From: Halobacillus litoralis
Lineage (GTDB): Bacteria > Bacillota > Bacilli > Bacillales > Halobacillaceae
Length of the DNA stretch: 64,000 nt
Direction: 5' to 3'
Assembly (NCBI RefSeq): GCF_004101865.1
Contig: NZ_CP026118.1
Coordinates: forward strand, 620,001 to 684,000
The notes beneath the pieces are model-generated. The model worked only from the letters and a program-made list of their open reading frames with translations. It was not told the DNA's origin and made no database searches. Numbering within the stretch: the first letter of the stretch is position 1; each line of letters starts with the position of its first letter. Positions 8,866 to 17,138 of the stretch are shown one piece after another. The position numbers and the translations under genes are program-made.

Positions 8866-10116
8866 CTAATTGAATATTATTGGAAAAGTAAATATAACAA
8901 AAGCTGCCCAAAGTCCGTAGACCGGTAAATACTTGGTAACGGCATCTTGGATGGCTGATAGTTCGGATTTGTTTTGTAAAAAACGCATATAGGAGAACAT
9001 TATCCAAATTAGATTCACCCATATAAGTATGTTTATTCCTAAAACTGCAAATCTATTTGGAGTAATTCCAAAAGAAGAAAGTCTGAACACGATGGCTGAC
9101 AAAGCCACACTGTCGATGATGAGCGCAAGGACGATCAAGGCAACATTGATATAGTCTGAAATGTTCTTTTTCTTGTCTGAATCTCTTTCAGTTATGGAAA
9201 ATATGGTGACAACCAATACACCAAGGAGAATTCCGTTGAAAGCTATCAGGAAATTGCGGTCCAGGAACGGGTTATTCCCCACCCATATTACCGTTACAAG
9301 ATAGACTAGCAATGTAATAAGGACAAGAGGGCTGAAAATTTTCGCTAAATATGGTGTGATATTCTTAGCCAGTTTAAGATTCATTGATACCACTAGATAC
9401 GCAGCCACAATTGCGAGAGCGGCAGCACCAAATAAAACAATATTACTAAAATAGAAATCTTCTATATTCAGTCCGACAAAGCTGAATAACCGCATGGTTA
9501 ATGCTGCTAGCAACATTCCGCTGACTGCCATACTAGCGTAGAGAATACCATATTCCAAATTAAATTTAATATAGGATATTCTTCTACTGCCTTTTGAATA
9601 GCCGTCTCCTGTAAAGGCAAGCCCTACCAATATCCATAAGAAAATGGGAAGGTGTAAATATGCAAGGATTATACTGTCTGAATAGTTTAGTGGGAGCAGA
9701 TTAAGATAAACCACAGAAATGATGAGCAAAGCTGTAAGGGAATAAATAATACTTCTTTTCGGTGTATTACTATAAACAAAGTAGGCTACGATAAAGGGAA
9801 TTATACCAAAAGCCAGGTTAACCGGAGCAATTGCTTCCTGTTCGACAAAATGGAAAATGATTCTGGTGCTTATCCCGGCAAGAATAGCTAAAAGACCCAT
9901 GAATAAGAAACTCTGTTGAAACAAGGAAGGTTTATTTGTCTTCGCTGTCTCCTCAAAATGCAACCTTTCGTACCAGACACCAAGAACCTGAGAATCAGGA
10001 TGTTGTTCCCATGCGTATGAGAATGATGTTTTAAATGTTTTGGGGTCTTTCCGATACATTCTCTCCAACTCATGTGGATCAGCAATATTATTAAGAACCG
10101 AATTGTTCATATCCAT
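8866..10116 (-). CDS. DUF4153-like polytopic membrane protein
   Basis: This is a protein of about 416 residues. A soluble N-terminal segment of about 60 residues (DPHELERMYRKDPKTF, rich in charged residues) precedes eleven or so hydrophobic helices. The C-terminal pattern ALIIDSVALSAIVFRLSSFG, then TPNRFAVLGINILIWVNL and a final VYGLWAAFVIFTFP, fits DUF4153-type permease-like proteins. The function is unknown in that family. The ATG at 10116 is preferred over 10122 because AGGAGGT abuts the first ATG. It is monocistronic, and a long intergenic region lies upstream. Confidence 0.65.
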   Translation of the reverse strand: MDMNNSVLNNIADPHELERMYRKDPKTFKTSFSYAWEQHPDSQVLGVWYERLHFEETAKTNKPSLFQQSFLFMGLLAILAGISTRIIFHFVEQEAIAPVNLAFGIIPFIVAYFVYSNTPKRSIIYSLTALLIISVVYLNLLPLNYSDSIILAYLHLPIFLWILVGLAFTGDGYSKGSRRISYIKFNLEYGILYASMAVSGMLLAALTMRLFSFVGLNIEDFYFSNIVLFGAAALAIVAAYLVVSMNLKLAKNITPYLAKIFSPLVLITLLVYLVTVIWVGNNPFLDRNFLIAFNGILLGVLVVTIFSITERDSDKKKNISDYINVALIVLALIIDSVALSAIVFRLSSFGITPNRFAVLGINILIWVNLIWIMFSYMRFLQNKSELSAIQDAVTKYLPVYGLWAAFVIFTFPIIFN

Positions 10117-10410
10117 CGTCATACCTCCTCAATAATTATTAGGTGAAGCTTCGATGTATTCATTATAAATAAATATTTATCGCTTTACAATAAATTTTTA
10201 TTCTGAAATCAATTTTCGTGTGAAGCAATAAAAAGAATTTCTCATTCAAAGAAATGCTCTATAAACTTTTAACTTGTCCAATCATCTTGCCCCGTTCAGC
10301 AAGCAAAACTTTCCAAAGTAGAATTTATTTGCTAAATAGTTTTGGTTTCCTACGCATTGAATAATGACTGTTTTTATTAATCCTCATCACGGCTTCTTTA
10401 CTACAAAAAA

Positions 10411-10463
10411 AGAGCTATTCTCCTTCTTGAAGAATAGCCCCATTGGTTTACCAATTATAATTC
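10411..10463 (+). repeat. Dispersed repeat copy 4, hairpin part
   Basis: The hairpin GAGCTATTCT-CCTTCTTG-AAGAATAGC is followed by CCCATTGGTTTACC. The arm after the C-strip is not conserved. The hairpin may also act as a terminator. Confidence 0.5.
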
Positions 10464-10506
10464 TCATTATCGGTCTAACAGCGTAATATTTTTTAGGTAG
10501 TTTTAG

Positions 10507-10713
10507 TTACCATTAAATTCCAAACAATCACTTAGATTGCCAAACTTCTTACTGAATCCATAACCTACTAGTAGCATAAGTGTTTGTTGTCCGTCTTTAT
10601 TAATTTTCTCATAAAGATTGTCAAGGTCTTCTTCAGTATTCCAAGGAACAAAGATTAAGAAAAGAAGGTGTGAAGGAAAACTGATGTTTACATTACAGTA
10701 TTTATATAATGGC
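10507..10713 (-). pseudogene. Remnant of a VOC (PhnB-like) family protein
   Basis: An open stretch without a start codon ends at TAA 10507. It reads VNISF, then FVPWNTEEDLDNLYEKINKD, then a region like YGFSKKFG. This resembles the C-terminal half of small PhnB/glyoxalase-like VOC proteins, where '(D)YGFSKKFGW..D(R/K)YGVSWQL' is the usual ending; here the end is scrambled (GNLSDCLEFNGN). The N-terminal half is missing. It lies in a 680-bp gap between real genes and is read as a decayed gene. Confidence 0.55.
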
Positions 10714-10807
10714 TAAAAATGCAGAAACCCCCTCAAGTTAAGGTTTTCAGTATTAGGTTAAGAATATAATGTACGCTTGGCTTACATTATAGGAAGGACC
10801 GTGCTTT

Positions 10808-11044
10808 TTAATCCCCGTGTGAATGATAGTACTTTTCCTTATAATTTTTATATGCTATTAATGAAGAAATAGTAAAAATTTCGATAGCAATTATCCACCA
10901 AAAAACAGGTTGTATGTGGTCAATCGCGGCGCCACCAACCCCTCCATTAGCAAACTTATATAGCCATACATATTCACTCCAAATAAAAATTGCGATTAAT
11001 TGAGTGGACACCGCTAAAACAGATAGTATGATGTATTTTAGCAC
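10808..11044 (-). CDS. Small two-helix membrane protein
   Basis: This is a protein of about 78 residues if started at GTG 11044, which has AGAGGAG 8 nt upstream; the ATG at 11074 lacks a Shine-Dalgarno and would add a very basic leader (MLKKKRGVRK). Two hydrophobic segments (about 1-22 and 45-66) flank an extracytoplasmic loop with GGVGGAAID. The tail EKYYHSHGD is charged. The family is not recognised. The stretch upstream to 11190 holds nothing visible. Confidence 0.6.
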   Translation of the reverse strand: MLKYIILSVLAVSTQLIAIFIWSEYVWLYKFANGGVGGAAIDHIQPVFWWIIAIEIFTISSLIAYKNYKEKYYHSHGD

Positions 11045-11189
11045 TTTCCTAACTCCTCTCTTTTTCTTTAACATGGTTCACTGCTTTATATTAAGCCTGT
11101 ACTAGCTCAACAACGATTTATCTTTCAAAGCCATCTTTAGATATGGAATATGTTTGTCATTTACAATTACTCTATTTATTTCTCAATTG

Positions 11190-11795
11190 TCAGAGTGCTT
11201 TTCGCTGATAAATAACATGGGAGATGCTCCATGAAATCACATAGACGATCACCCCACTAAGCACTGCTCCTGTATATAAAAACTGTACTGATAAATTTGC
11301 TAGAAAATCCGTTAGAGGAGTAAAATGGGTTCCCAAATATAAAAGAATGGAAGGTCCGATACCTGCCAATACAAGAAAAGATACAAGAACGATTGTGAAT
11401 ATATAACCTTGTTTAAAGATATAGAACAATGGAAAGGTGAACGCAGAAAAGGTTAAGAACAGACCGCTTCCGATCGCAATATCCCTTATGGTAAACGGTT
11501 TATCCATTAAGAATAAAGCCAGACTTGATAGTGCAATGGCCAGGATCATGTATATGACAGCACCCAGATAGCGTGAAGAAATAATTTCCTTTCGTGTATA
11601 AGGCAAGGAGTTCAATAATAAGTTTGTCTCCGCTTTTTCATCATAAGCATAAGCATTAAAGGGGATGAAAATACTTGCAACGAGAAATGTCAAAACTGGG
11701 TGTGAATTTGTGAAAATAAAGAATAAAATAAAAGGAATGAAGAACAGCAACTGTCTCTTTTGTAAAATAACATCACGTCTAATCAAATTAAACAT
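11190..11795 (-). CDS. ABC-2 type transporter permease
   Basis: This is a 201-residue permease with six predicted helices and no ATPase motif. The basic N-terminus (FNLIRRDVILQKRQL) and the loop DEKAETNLLLNSLPYTRKEIISSRY, containing the 'LLNSLP(Y/V)(T/S)R..IV..RY' pattern, are typical of the ABC-2 permeases paired with YtrA-regulated ATPases. Its ATG overlaps the end of the ATPase gene (11788), so it is translated as part of a three-gene operon: GntR regulator, ATPase, permease. It presumably forms the membrane part of an exporter for an antimicrobial or cell-envelope compound. The last gene of the operon. Confidence 0.85.
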   Translation of the reverse strand: MFNLIRRDVILQKRQLLFFIPFILFFIFTNSHPVLTFLVASIFIPFNAYAYDEKAETNLLLNSLPYTRKEIISSRYLGAVIYMILAIALSSLALFLMDKPFTIRDIAIGSGLFLTFSAFTFPLFYIFKQGYIFTIVLVSFLVLAGIGPSILLYLGTHFTPLTDFLANLSVQFLYTGAVLSGVIVYVISWSISHVIYQRKAL

Positions 11796-12654
11796 TCTGC
11801 TTCTTTCCTTTCAAATAATACATAATTTCTTCGAGAGAAGCCCGCTCGAGGACAACTGCATCTCCGAAAGTATATTCCACCGTCTTCACATTGTCCGTTA
11901 AAGCGTGAAACCCTGTTGATGCACGGTGAACTTGCACAAAGCATTGTTCCGTGTCCCGATCAAGAAGGTCCAATCCCCCTTTTACTACCGCATAATGTTC
12001 AGAAATATCCTGGATGGACTTACTAAATACTAATTCCCCGCTCTGGATAAATGCTATGTAATCTGCGATACGATCAAGATCAGTCGTAATATGGGTTGAG
12101 AAGAAAATAGTTCTTTTACCATCGATCATGACCTCCTGCAAAAGGCTCAACAGCTCCCGTCTAAAATTGGGATCTAATCCAGATGTCGGTTCATCCATAA
12201 TGATTAACTCTGCATGATGAGATAAAGTGATCGCCAAGGATGCTTTCATCTGCATTCCTTTTGAGAAAGTTTTTATTGCTTTGTTAAGAGGTAAGTCAAA
12301 CTGTTCGACATACTTGTAAAATAAAGGATCATCCCACTGTTTGTACGCAGGGCCTACTATTCGCCTTATATCTTTTAGGTTCAACCCTTCAAAGAACACA
12401 TTTCCATCGTACACAAACCCAATGCGTTCCTTTATCTCCTTCTCATGTGTCTTGAAATCCAACCCAAACACCTTAACGTCCCCACTATCTGGCTTTAACA
12501 AATTCATCATCATTTTTATCGTTGTCGATTTGCCTGCCCCATTTTCTCCAATGAAACCAGTGATAAAGCCTTGCTTCACTTGTAGATCAATGCTTTCTAC
12601 AGAAAATTCCTTGAATTTCTTCGTTGCATTTCTTAATTCAATCACATTCTTCAT
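11788..12654 (-). CDS. ABC transporter ATP-binding protein (YtrB-like)
   Basis: This is a 288-residue ATPase with Walker A GENGAGKST, Q-loop region VYDGNVFFEGL (the usual Gln is replaced by Asp-Gly, as in several YtrB-type ATPases), signature FSKGMQMK, Walker B LIIMDEPTSGLD, and switch His in STHIT. The C-terminal 70 residues form the regulatory extension common to drug-export ATPases. GAGGAGTG, inside the last codons of the GntR gene, sets ATG 12654; the ATG 15 nt upstream is less well spaced. It is translationally coupled to both neighbours. The expected role is to power export of a cell-wall-active compound; the substrate is unknown. Confidence 0.9.
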   Translation of the reverse strand: MKNVIELRNATKKFKEFSVESIDLQVKQGFITGFIGENGAGKSTTIKMMMNLLKPDSGDVKVFGLDFKTHEKEIKERIGFVYDGNVFFEGLNLKDIRRIVGPAYKQWDDPLFYKYVEQFDLPLNKAIKTFSKGMQMKASLAITLSHHAELIIMDEPTSGLDPNFRRELLSLLQEVMIDGKRTIFFSTHITTDLDRIADYIAFIQSGELVFSKSIQDISEHYAVVKGGLDLLDRDTEQCFVQVHRASTGFHALTDNVKTVEYTFGDAVVLERASLEEIMYYLKGKKQNV

Positions 12655-12658
12655 GTAT

Positions 12659-13030
12659 TCACTCCTCATATAAGGTCTTTAATAATTGTTGTAGTTCATC
12701 AAGTGTGATTCCCATGTCCCGGGCGTTGGCTATGACTGCATTTAACTGACCTTCCATAGCTTTAAGCTTCCTCTCTCTAATGACCTCTAAATTCTGCTCG
12801 GCGACGAACGATCCCTTGCCGACGATGGAATAGATAAAGCCCTCCTTTTCAAGCTCTTCATAGGCACGTTTGGTCGTGATCACACTGATTTGTAAATCTT
12901 TGGCTAACTGGCGAATGGACGGTAGAGCCGCCCCCTCATACAGGTCATCTGCTAAAATAGAAGATTTAACTTGTTTCGTAATTTGTTCATATATCGGCTC
13001 CTTCGATTTATTGGAGATAATGATCTGCAT
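12659..13030 (-). CDS. GntR/YtrA-family repressor
   Basis: This is a 123-residue member of the YtrA subfamily, which has only a winged helix-turn-helix (about residues 10-75: PIYEQITKQVKSSI, LPSIRQLAKDLQIS, RAYEELEKEGF, GKGSFV) and a short helical C-terminus for dimerisation. YtrA-type regulators autorepress the operon of an ABC exporter, relieved by antibiotics that target the envelope. It is first in the operon, immediately upstream of the ATPase, with a palindromic AT-rich promoter region in front, consistent with autoregulation. Confidence 0.9.
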   Translation of the reverse strand: MQIIISNKSKEPIYEQITKQVKSSILADDLYEGAALPSIRQLAKDLQISVITTKRAYEELEKEGFIYSIVGKGSFVAEQNLEVIRERKLKAMEGQLNAVIANARDMGITLDELQQLLKTLYEE

Positions 13031-13072
13031 GCTAATCCCTCTTTTTTTGTATCCTGGCTTTGCAGGATATAA

Positions 13073-13131
13073 TGTATATATACTATATATACTATATATA
13101 CATTATATACACAGATCAAGTCCCTCGACAA
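13073..13131 (-). promoter_or_regulatory. Promoter and probable operator of the YtrA-type operon
   Basis: On the minus strand, TTGTCG (13126-13131) and TATAAT (13102-13107) are 18 bp apart. The stretch 13073-13110 just downstream is an imperfect palindrome of repeated TATATAC/GTATATA units, a plausible GntR operator overlapping the transcription start. The assignment to this repressor is inferred. Confidence 0.55.
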
Positions 13132-13254
13132 CCACTAATTGGATAATTTTACATAAAAAACAACGAGATCATTCTCTTTTTTGTAAATGTTACACAAACA
13201 AGAGAAATGTCCCGATGTATGCCTAGGAAGTTACTCTCAAGACAATTTACGTGC

Positions 13255-13325
13255 TTATGTAAAGTATTTGCCCAGTGTTCAATTAAACACTGGGCAAATA
13301 CTTCAAGTTTCGATATCAAGTAATC
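13255..13325 (+). repeat. Palindrome related to the dispersed repeat family (copy 5)
   Basis: A near-perfect 16-bp inverted repeat GTATTTGCCCAGTGTT/AACACTGGGCAAATAC with a 5-nt loop is followed by TTCAAGTTTCGATATCAAG, which is similar in kind to the conserved right arm. CTTATGTAAA precedes it, as in other copies. It may also act as a terminator. Confidence 0.5.
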
Positions 13326-13375
13326 TCAGGTAAATCTCCAACTAATCCACCCTATAGTAATTGAATAAGTTTACC

Positions 13376-13518
13376 CTACTTTATAAAAGGACTCCACAGC
13401 CGTAAAAAGCATAATATAATTGCCCCTATTCCTATTTTGGCGCCCCTTGATGAGTTCAACTGCCGTTAGCATAATAAATACAATAACTACAAATATGCAT
13501 CCCGGTAAAATAGGTCAT
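13376..13518 (-). pseudogene. Decayed small membrane-protein gene
   Basis: After a plausible AAGGGTG and ATG (13518), a membrane helix (IFVVIVFIMLTAVELIKGR) and a C-terminal part (IGIGAIILCFLRLWSPFIK, ending TAG 13376) lie in different frames. At least two frameshifts separate start, helix and tail. Each fragment is protein-like but no single frame joins them. The family is unknown and this reading is tentative. Confidence 0.35.
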
Positions 13519-13533
13519 TTAATCACCCTTTTT

Positions 13534-13568
13534 AAAAAAAGACACGTAGCGTTTACGTGTCTTTTTTC
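13534..13568 (-). terminator. Strong intrinsic terminator of the XRE/ABC operon
   Basis: The stem AAAAAGACACGTA/TACGTGTCTTTTT has a 5-nt loop region and flanking A/T runs. The last codons and stop of the XRE gene lie within the stem. Confidence 0.85.
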
Positions 13569-13759
13569 TCCTGCCAGAACAGGTCATCCAGCGACTTATC
13601 AAGCACCCAGCAAATCGATAAGCAAAGCTGGAGTGATGGGTTGTATTTCCCTAGCTCAATCAGCCCGATCGTCTGCCTGGAGACACCGACTGTCTTGGCC
13701 AATTCCTGTTGGGATAAATCATGTTCGGCGCGAGCCATTTTAAGTTTTTTATTCTTCAT
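13553..13759 (-). CDS. XRE-family transcriptional regulator
   Basis: This is a compact helix-turn-helix protein of about 68 residues of the Xre/YozG type: RAEHDLSQQELAKTVGVSRQTIGLIELGKYNPSLQLCLSI forms helices 1-5, and the tail is LDDLFWQEKKD. A TTG at 13765, one base after the upstream stop, is an alternative start. It is the last gene of the four-gene ABC operon (ATPase, permease, DUF6773-like, XRE), an arrangement common in Bacillales, where the regulator probably controls its own operon. There is no effector domain. Confidence 0.85.
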   Translation of the reverse strand: MKNKKLKMARAEHDLSQQELAKTVGVSRQTIGLIELGKYNPSLQLCLSICWVLDKSLDDLFWQEKKDT

Positions 13760-13765
13760 GTCCAA

Positions 13766-14278
13766 TCACCGCACATCTTCATCATCATCCAATTGCGCGT
13801 CATTGACGCGATCACTTTTATTTTTTGCCAGTTTATATGGCACTACTATTATCCCAAGCATCACAGGAATATAGATTGCCATGCAAGTGAAGAAGATCAT
13901 CAAAAAGAAAGAAATCTCTTCGCCAGCACTATCTGCATAGCGCTGGGAGTTCCTGATTGCAAGTGTAAGCGAAAACCCAATCCCTACAACCAGACTGACA
14001 ATGAAATTTTTCTTGTTCAGCTTTATTTTACTGGATCGATCATGCATCTCCACTTCATCAGAGAATATTCCTAGACTGGATACGCGGATCAGGTAGTAGA
14101 CTCCTCCGCCAATAAGGATGATTAACTCCGTCCAAATATTCCGATCATCGTTAATCGTTTTTATTATAAGCGATAACACCGCGACTATGGTGACAAACAT
14201 GTACAGCTCACGGTAGACTTTATTTTGAAGGTTGGTGACGCGCTCATCCTGCTGTTTCCTTCTGAAACCGATATTCAT
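13766..14278 (-). CDS. DUF6773-like membrane protein
   Basis: This is a protein of about 170 residues with four hydrophobic helices in two pairs (about 26-42, 52-68, 90-110 and 125-148). The basic N-terminus (GFRRKQQDERVTNLQNKVYRE) and acidic C-terminus (DDDEDVR) resemble the DUF6773 proteins found next to XRE regulators. The GGAGG in the intergenic gap puts the start at the second ATG (14278). It sits between the permease and the XRE gene with almost no gap. It may modulate the transporter or the regulator, but the function is unknown. Confidence 0.7.
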   Translation of the reverse strand: MNIGFRRKQQDERVTNLQNKVYRELYMFVTIVAVLSLIIKTINDDRNIWTELIILIGGGVYYLIRVSSLGIFSDEVEMHDRSSKIKLNKKNFIVSLVVGIGFSLTLAIRNSQRYADSAGEEISFFLMIFFTCMAIYIPVMLGIIVVPYKLAKNKSDRVNDAQLDDDEDVR

Positions 14279-14288
14279 CTTCATCCTC

Positions 14289-15008
14289 CTAGTAATCAGT
14301 TTTTGGGAGTTTGTAATAGGCGAAAAGGAATAAAAGTAGATTTACAAGTATAATCACCGTCATTTCTGAATTGGACAGCGCAAGGAATGGCACTTGGCTC
14401 GGCAGGCTGTACAGGGGAGAAAAGGCGACGATATCCTTCATGAATGCTGGAATCGCGTCGACGCGGAATACCATCCCAAGAAGCCCTGGAAGCACGAGTA
14501 TGAACATCAGTGCTAACACAAGCAGGTTCATGGCTTTTTGGTAATACATCGAAATGATCATGAACAATAATGTGAAAAATGTTCCGAAGAATACGTAGTG
14601 AAGAAGGGATGCACGGACATCCGTCCACATGAACGCCTGGCTGTTCCAGAGGTGGTTCACATATAACAACGCACTGCAGCCGATTCCGAAGAGAAGTGAT
14701 ACGACTCCGATGACGACCACGCGTGAAAGCAGGAAGCGGAGTCGGTCCTTTGTCGATTTGAAAAAAAGATAGATCGTTCCGTAATGTAAATCTGCAATAA
14801 CCATTTTAGCACAATAAATCCCTAGTGCTACCGTAGCAATTGACGCGTAAAGTCCGGCAACGTTTCTTGGCTGGAATGGGCCACCGAGCTCGTGGATCGA
14901 ATAGATGATCCCCCCGCCGAGCGCAAGAGAAAGGCTGATCGATAATACCAGGTGCATGCTGATGACATTTCTCCGCAGTTCCAAAACTAGCAATTGTGAA
15001 AAGTTCAT
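14289..15008 (-). CDS. ABC-2 type transporter permease (BcrB-like)
   Basis: This is a 239-residue integral membrane protein with six helices. The N-terminal LLVLELRRNVISMHLVLSI is the cytoplasmic-to-membrane entry typical of bacitracin/lantibiotic-type permeases, and a GTIYLFFKSTKDRLRFLLSRV loop follows helix two. Its ATG overlaps the stop of the ATPase gene at 15005 (ATGA), which shows strict coupling. With the ATPase it would form a full exporter, two half-transporters per complex. The exported compound is unknown. Confidence 0.85.
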   Translation of the reverse strand: MNFSQLLVLELRRNVISMHLVLSISLSLALGGGIIYSIHELGGPFQPRNVAGLYASIATVALGIYCAKMVIADLHYGTIYLFFKSTKDRLRFLLSRVVVIGVVSLLFGIGCSALLYVNHLWNSQAFMWTDVRASLLHYVFFGTFFTLLFMIISMYYQKAMNLLVLALMFILVLPGLLGMVFRVDAIPAFMKDIVAFSPLYSLPSQVPFLALSNSEMTVIILVNLLLFLFAYYKLPKTDY

Positions 15009-15868
15009 TTGGTTTCACCCTCCATATTGTCGAAATAAAAATCCTCAAGGGTCATGCTCCTTCGTTTCACTTCCCTAGGGAAAATGTCCATTTGCCCCAT
15101 CTGTTTCAATAGCGGCTTCATTTCCCCATCGTAATGGAAGATCGCTGTAGAGTTATGGATGGTGAACCCTTTGAAATCCCGCAGAAGAGGCACTGCCTCC
15201 TGAAGGTCGTGTTCATCCTCAAACGTCATATCAATCAGTTGCTCCTTTGTAGTAGAAGGCGCGTATTCACTGATCATCCGCCCATTTTTAATGACATATA
15301 CACGGTCGCTGATCGCTTCGATGTCTTTCAAAATGTGGCTGGAAATCAGCACGCCGATCTTGCGCTCCTTTGCCAGCTTCTTTAAATAAGCTAGAATGCT
15401 GCGGATGCCGTCCGGATCCATTCCGTTAGTCGGCTCATCGAGAATCAGATAAGCCGGTTCAGCCACCAGTGCCAGCGCAATACCGAGGCGCTGCTTCATC
15501 CCAAGCGAGTACTGCTTCACTTTTTTCTTCAGATAGGAACGAAGATCAAGAGAATTGATGATTTCTTCCACTGTCTCTTTTTTAGTTCCGTACAGTGCTC
15601 TGAAATAATTCAGATTGTAACGTCCGCTTCGATTCGGAAAATATTTCGGTTTTTCAATCAGGCTGCCGGTTTTTTCTGAAGTTGGTAATATGGACTGGCC
15701 GTCATAACGGACAATAACCCCGGCAAGAATTTTCATCAACGTCGTTTTACCCGCTCCGTTCGGTCCGACCAAACCGACGATTTCCCCACGATTCAGTTGG
15801 AAATCAATGTCCTTGAGAGCACATTCCTTTTGATAAATTTTGGTGACCTTGTTCATCATAATGCTCAT
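15005..15868 (-). CDS. ABC transporter ATP-binding protein (BcrA-like)
   Basis: This is a 287-residue ATPase with Walker A GPNGAGKTT, signature YSLGMKQR, Walker B YLILDEPTNGMD, and H-loop SSHIL. The Q-loop region reads SLIEKPKYFP, the pattern typical of BcrA-type bacitracin and lantibiotic-immunity ATPases. The C-terminal extension of about 80 residues ends EDFYFDNMEGETK. ATG 15868 has GGGGAG about 6-8 nt upstream. It is first of a four-gene operon with permease, DUF6773-like protein and XRE regulator. Confidence 0.9.
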   Translation of the reverse strand: MSIMMNKVTKIYQKECALKDIDFQLNRGEIVGLVGPNGAGKTTLMKILAGVIVRYDGQSILPTSEKTGSLIEKPKYFPNRSGRYNLNYFRALYGTKKETVEEIINSLDLRSYLKKKVKQYSLGMKQRLGIALALVAEPAYLILDEPTNGMDPDGIRSILAYLKKLAKERKIGVLISSHILKDIEAISDRVYVIKNGRMISEYAPSTTKEQLIDMTFEDEHDLQEAVPLLRDFKGFTIHNSTAIFHYDGEMKPLLKQMGQMDIFPREVKRRSMTLEDFYFDNMEGETK

Positions 15869-15894
15869 ATCCTTCTCCCCTTCAAGTCAATTTC

Positions 15895-15950
15895 TTGATT
15901 CTTATTATAATGTATATATTACATAATGCAATATATATTGTACATTTTGC
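15895..15950 (-). promoter_or_regulatory. Promoter of the BcrA-like operon with AT palindrome
   Basis: On the minus strand TTGCAT and TATAAT are 16 bp apart. A near-palindrome (ATGTACAATATAT ... ATATATACAT) covers the -35/-10 span, a likely binding site for the operon's XRE regulator. The regulator link is inferred. Confidence 0.5.
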
Positions 15951-16005
15951 ATCAAATATATGACTCCAATCCTTTTAGGAGGAGGTATTCACATTAAATT
16001 CACAT

Positions 16006-16040
16006 CAAAAAGAGACTTAGTGTTGTTCTAAGTCCCTTTT
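16006..16040. terminator. Bidirectional hairpin with A/T tails
   Basis: The stem AAAGAGACTTAG/CTAAGTCCCTTT has a loop TGTTGTT. It lies between the BcrA-like operon promoter and the small plus-strand ORF; which transcript it ends is unclear. Confidence 0.55.
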
Positions 16041-16159
16041 GTATGGAAAGCAATAAAATTAAGCGATAATTATTTCTGTGCTAACATTTTAAAGACCCTG
16101 ATATTAAGAAACCTTAAAGAAGAGGTAATAGTCATAATGGTGCAAAGAGAGGGAGAACA

Positions 16160-16252
16160 ATGAAAGAAAACAATAGACATACAAAAAAATCAAAGAGGAC
16201 AGGTTCTCCAGGCTGTTATGGCTCTGCCAATCTTTCAACTAAATTAATTTAA
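16160..16252 (+). CDS. Possible 30-residue peptide
   Basis: A short frame starts at ATG 16160 behind GAGGGAGAA and ends in TAA 16252. The product MKENNRHTKKSKRTGSPGCY, then GSANLSTKLI, is basic at the N-terminus and has a single Cys. It has no known family. The Shine-Dalgarno is good but length and isolation leave it uncertain. It faces the NUDIX relic tail to tail. Confidence 0.35.
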   Translation: MKENNRHTKKSKRTGSPGCYGSANLSTKLI

Positions 16253-16296
16253 TTATGGCCAATCGCTTAAACCTACAAAGTATAAGAGCAAAATTC

Positions 16297-16548
16297 TCAC
16301 CTAATAATCGGAAGTTGTTTTTTTGATAGTAAGTCCTCCACCAACATTTTATGTTCGGTAAAGATATTTTCCGGCAGTTCCTCAAGTGGAAAGAATTTGT
16401 TATGTATGGATTCTTCGTTGCTCTCAACTAAATCTCCACTGTACCGTTCACAATTAAAAGAAATAAGAACCAATGCTACTTGATCTCCATTAGGAAAGGT
16501 TTTGTCATACTGAGGTCCAGAATCAAATAAGATTTTTCTCCTTGTTAA
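16297..16548 (-). pseudogene. 5'-truncated NUDIX hydrolase remnant
   Basis: The frame ending TGA 16297 reads FDSGPQYDKTFPNGDQVAL, a middle segment with VLISFNCERYSGDL, then KFFPLEELPENIF and an EHK..VEDLL helix. This is the C-terminal half of a NUDIX hydrolase such as those acting on nucleotide-sugars or dNTPs ('F.G.....NGD....V...F....G.........E....FFPL.ELP'). The catalytic NUDIX box and the N-terminus are absent; no start codon lies in frame upstream. It is a relic and not expected to be active. Confidence 0.7.
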
Positions 16549-16592
16549 ATTTCTTTAATTATTTTAACTTTTTTATCATTATACCCCTGTGG

Positions 16593-16817
16593 TCAATTGT
16601 TTCTGACTTTAACTGTACGTTCCACAATAAACCCAACTAATAAGCCGAGGGCAAAAGGAAGTATTGCAATATTCGCATTAAAAATCAATCCATTTTTTAA
16701 CGGTTCATTTAAAACAAATGAAAACCTGAAAAGAGAAATATTATATATATTTCCAATCCAATATAATAGAGCCATTGTCCCAACTGCTGATAATAACGGT
16801 AACCATATAATTTTCAC
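16593..16817 (-). CDS. Small two-helix membrane protein
   Basis: This is a 74-residue protein with a GTG start at 16817 behind AAGGAGAT. Helix one is WLPLLSAVGTMALLYWIG, helix two ANIAILPFALGLLVGFIVE, and the tail is basic (RTVKVRNN). The family is not recognised. A repeat copy lies just upstream (16866-16925). Confidence 0.6.
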   Translation of the reverse strand: MKIIWLPLLSAVGTMALLYWIGNIYNISLFRFSFVLNEPLKNGLIFNANIAILPFALGLLVGFIVERTVKVRNN

Positions 16818-16865
16818 AAAAAATCTCCTTTTACCACTTGTTATTGAACAAACCTACTCATTAGC

Positions 16866-16925
16866 ATAATAAGCGATAGCAACGTGCAGCTATCGCCCCA
16901 ACGTTTAAGCTTATTCAAAGATTTC
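16866..16925 (+). repeat. Dispersed repeat copy 6
   Basis: CATAATAAGCGATAGC, loop, GCTATCGCCCC, then AACGTTTAAGCTTATTCAAAG. The hairpin GCGATAGC/GCTATCGC is shared with the copy at 41695; the right arm is diverged. Confidence 0.6.
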
Positions 16926-17138
16926 ATAAGCATACGGTTCGGTATCAATTAACATCAGTTTTACATCGCACCTTCTTTCTATAGAATCCCCCTATTTTTC
17001 TTAGCAGTGCTAACTAAATAGAAATGGTGCTCCAACAGTAATTATAGCTAAAAAAATGTGAGATCTTTTATGTTTGAGTATCATGGGAACTAACTTGAAT
17101 GCTCTACAAATGATACTTACGATAAGTATACTTTTGTA

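Noticed and set aside
16239..16427. 62-codon minus-strand ORF
   Set aside because: It is an out-of-frame shadow of the NUDIX remnant, whose own frame gives a clear family match.
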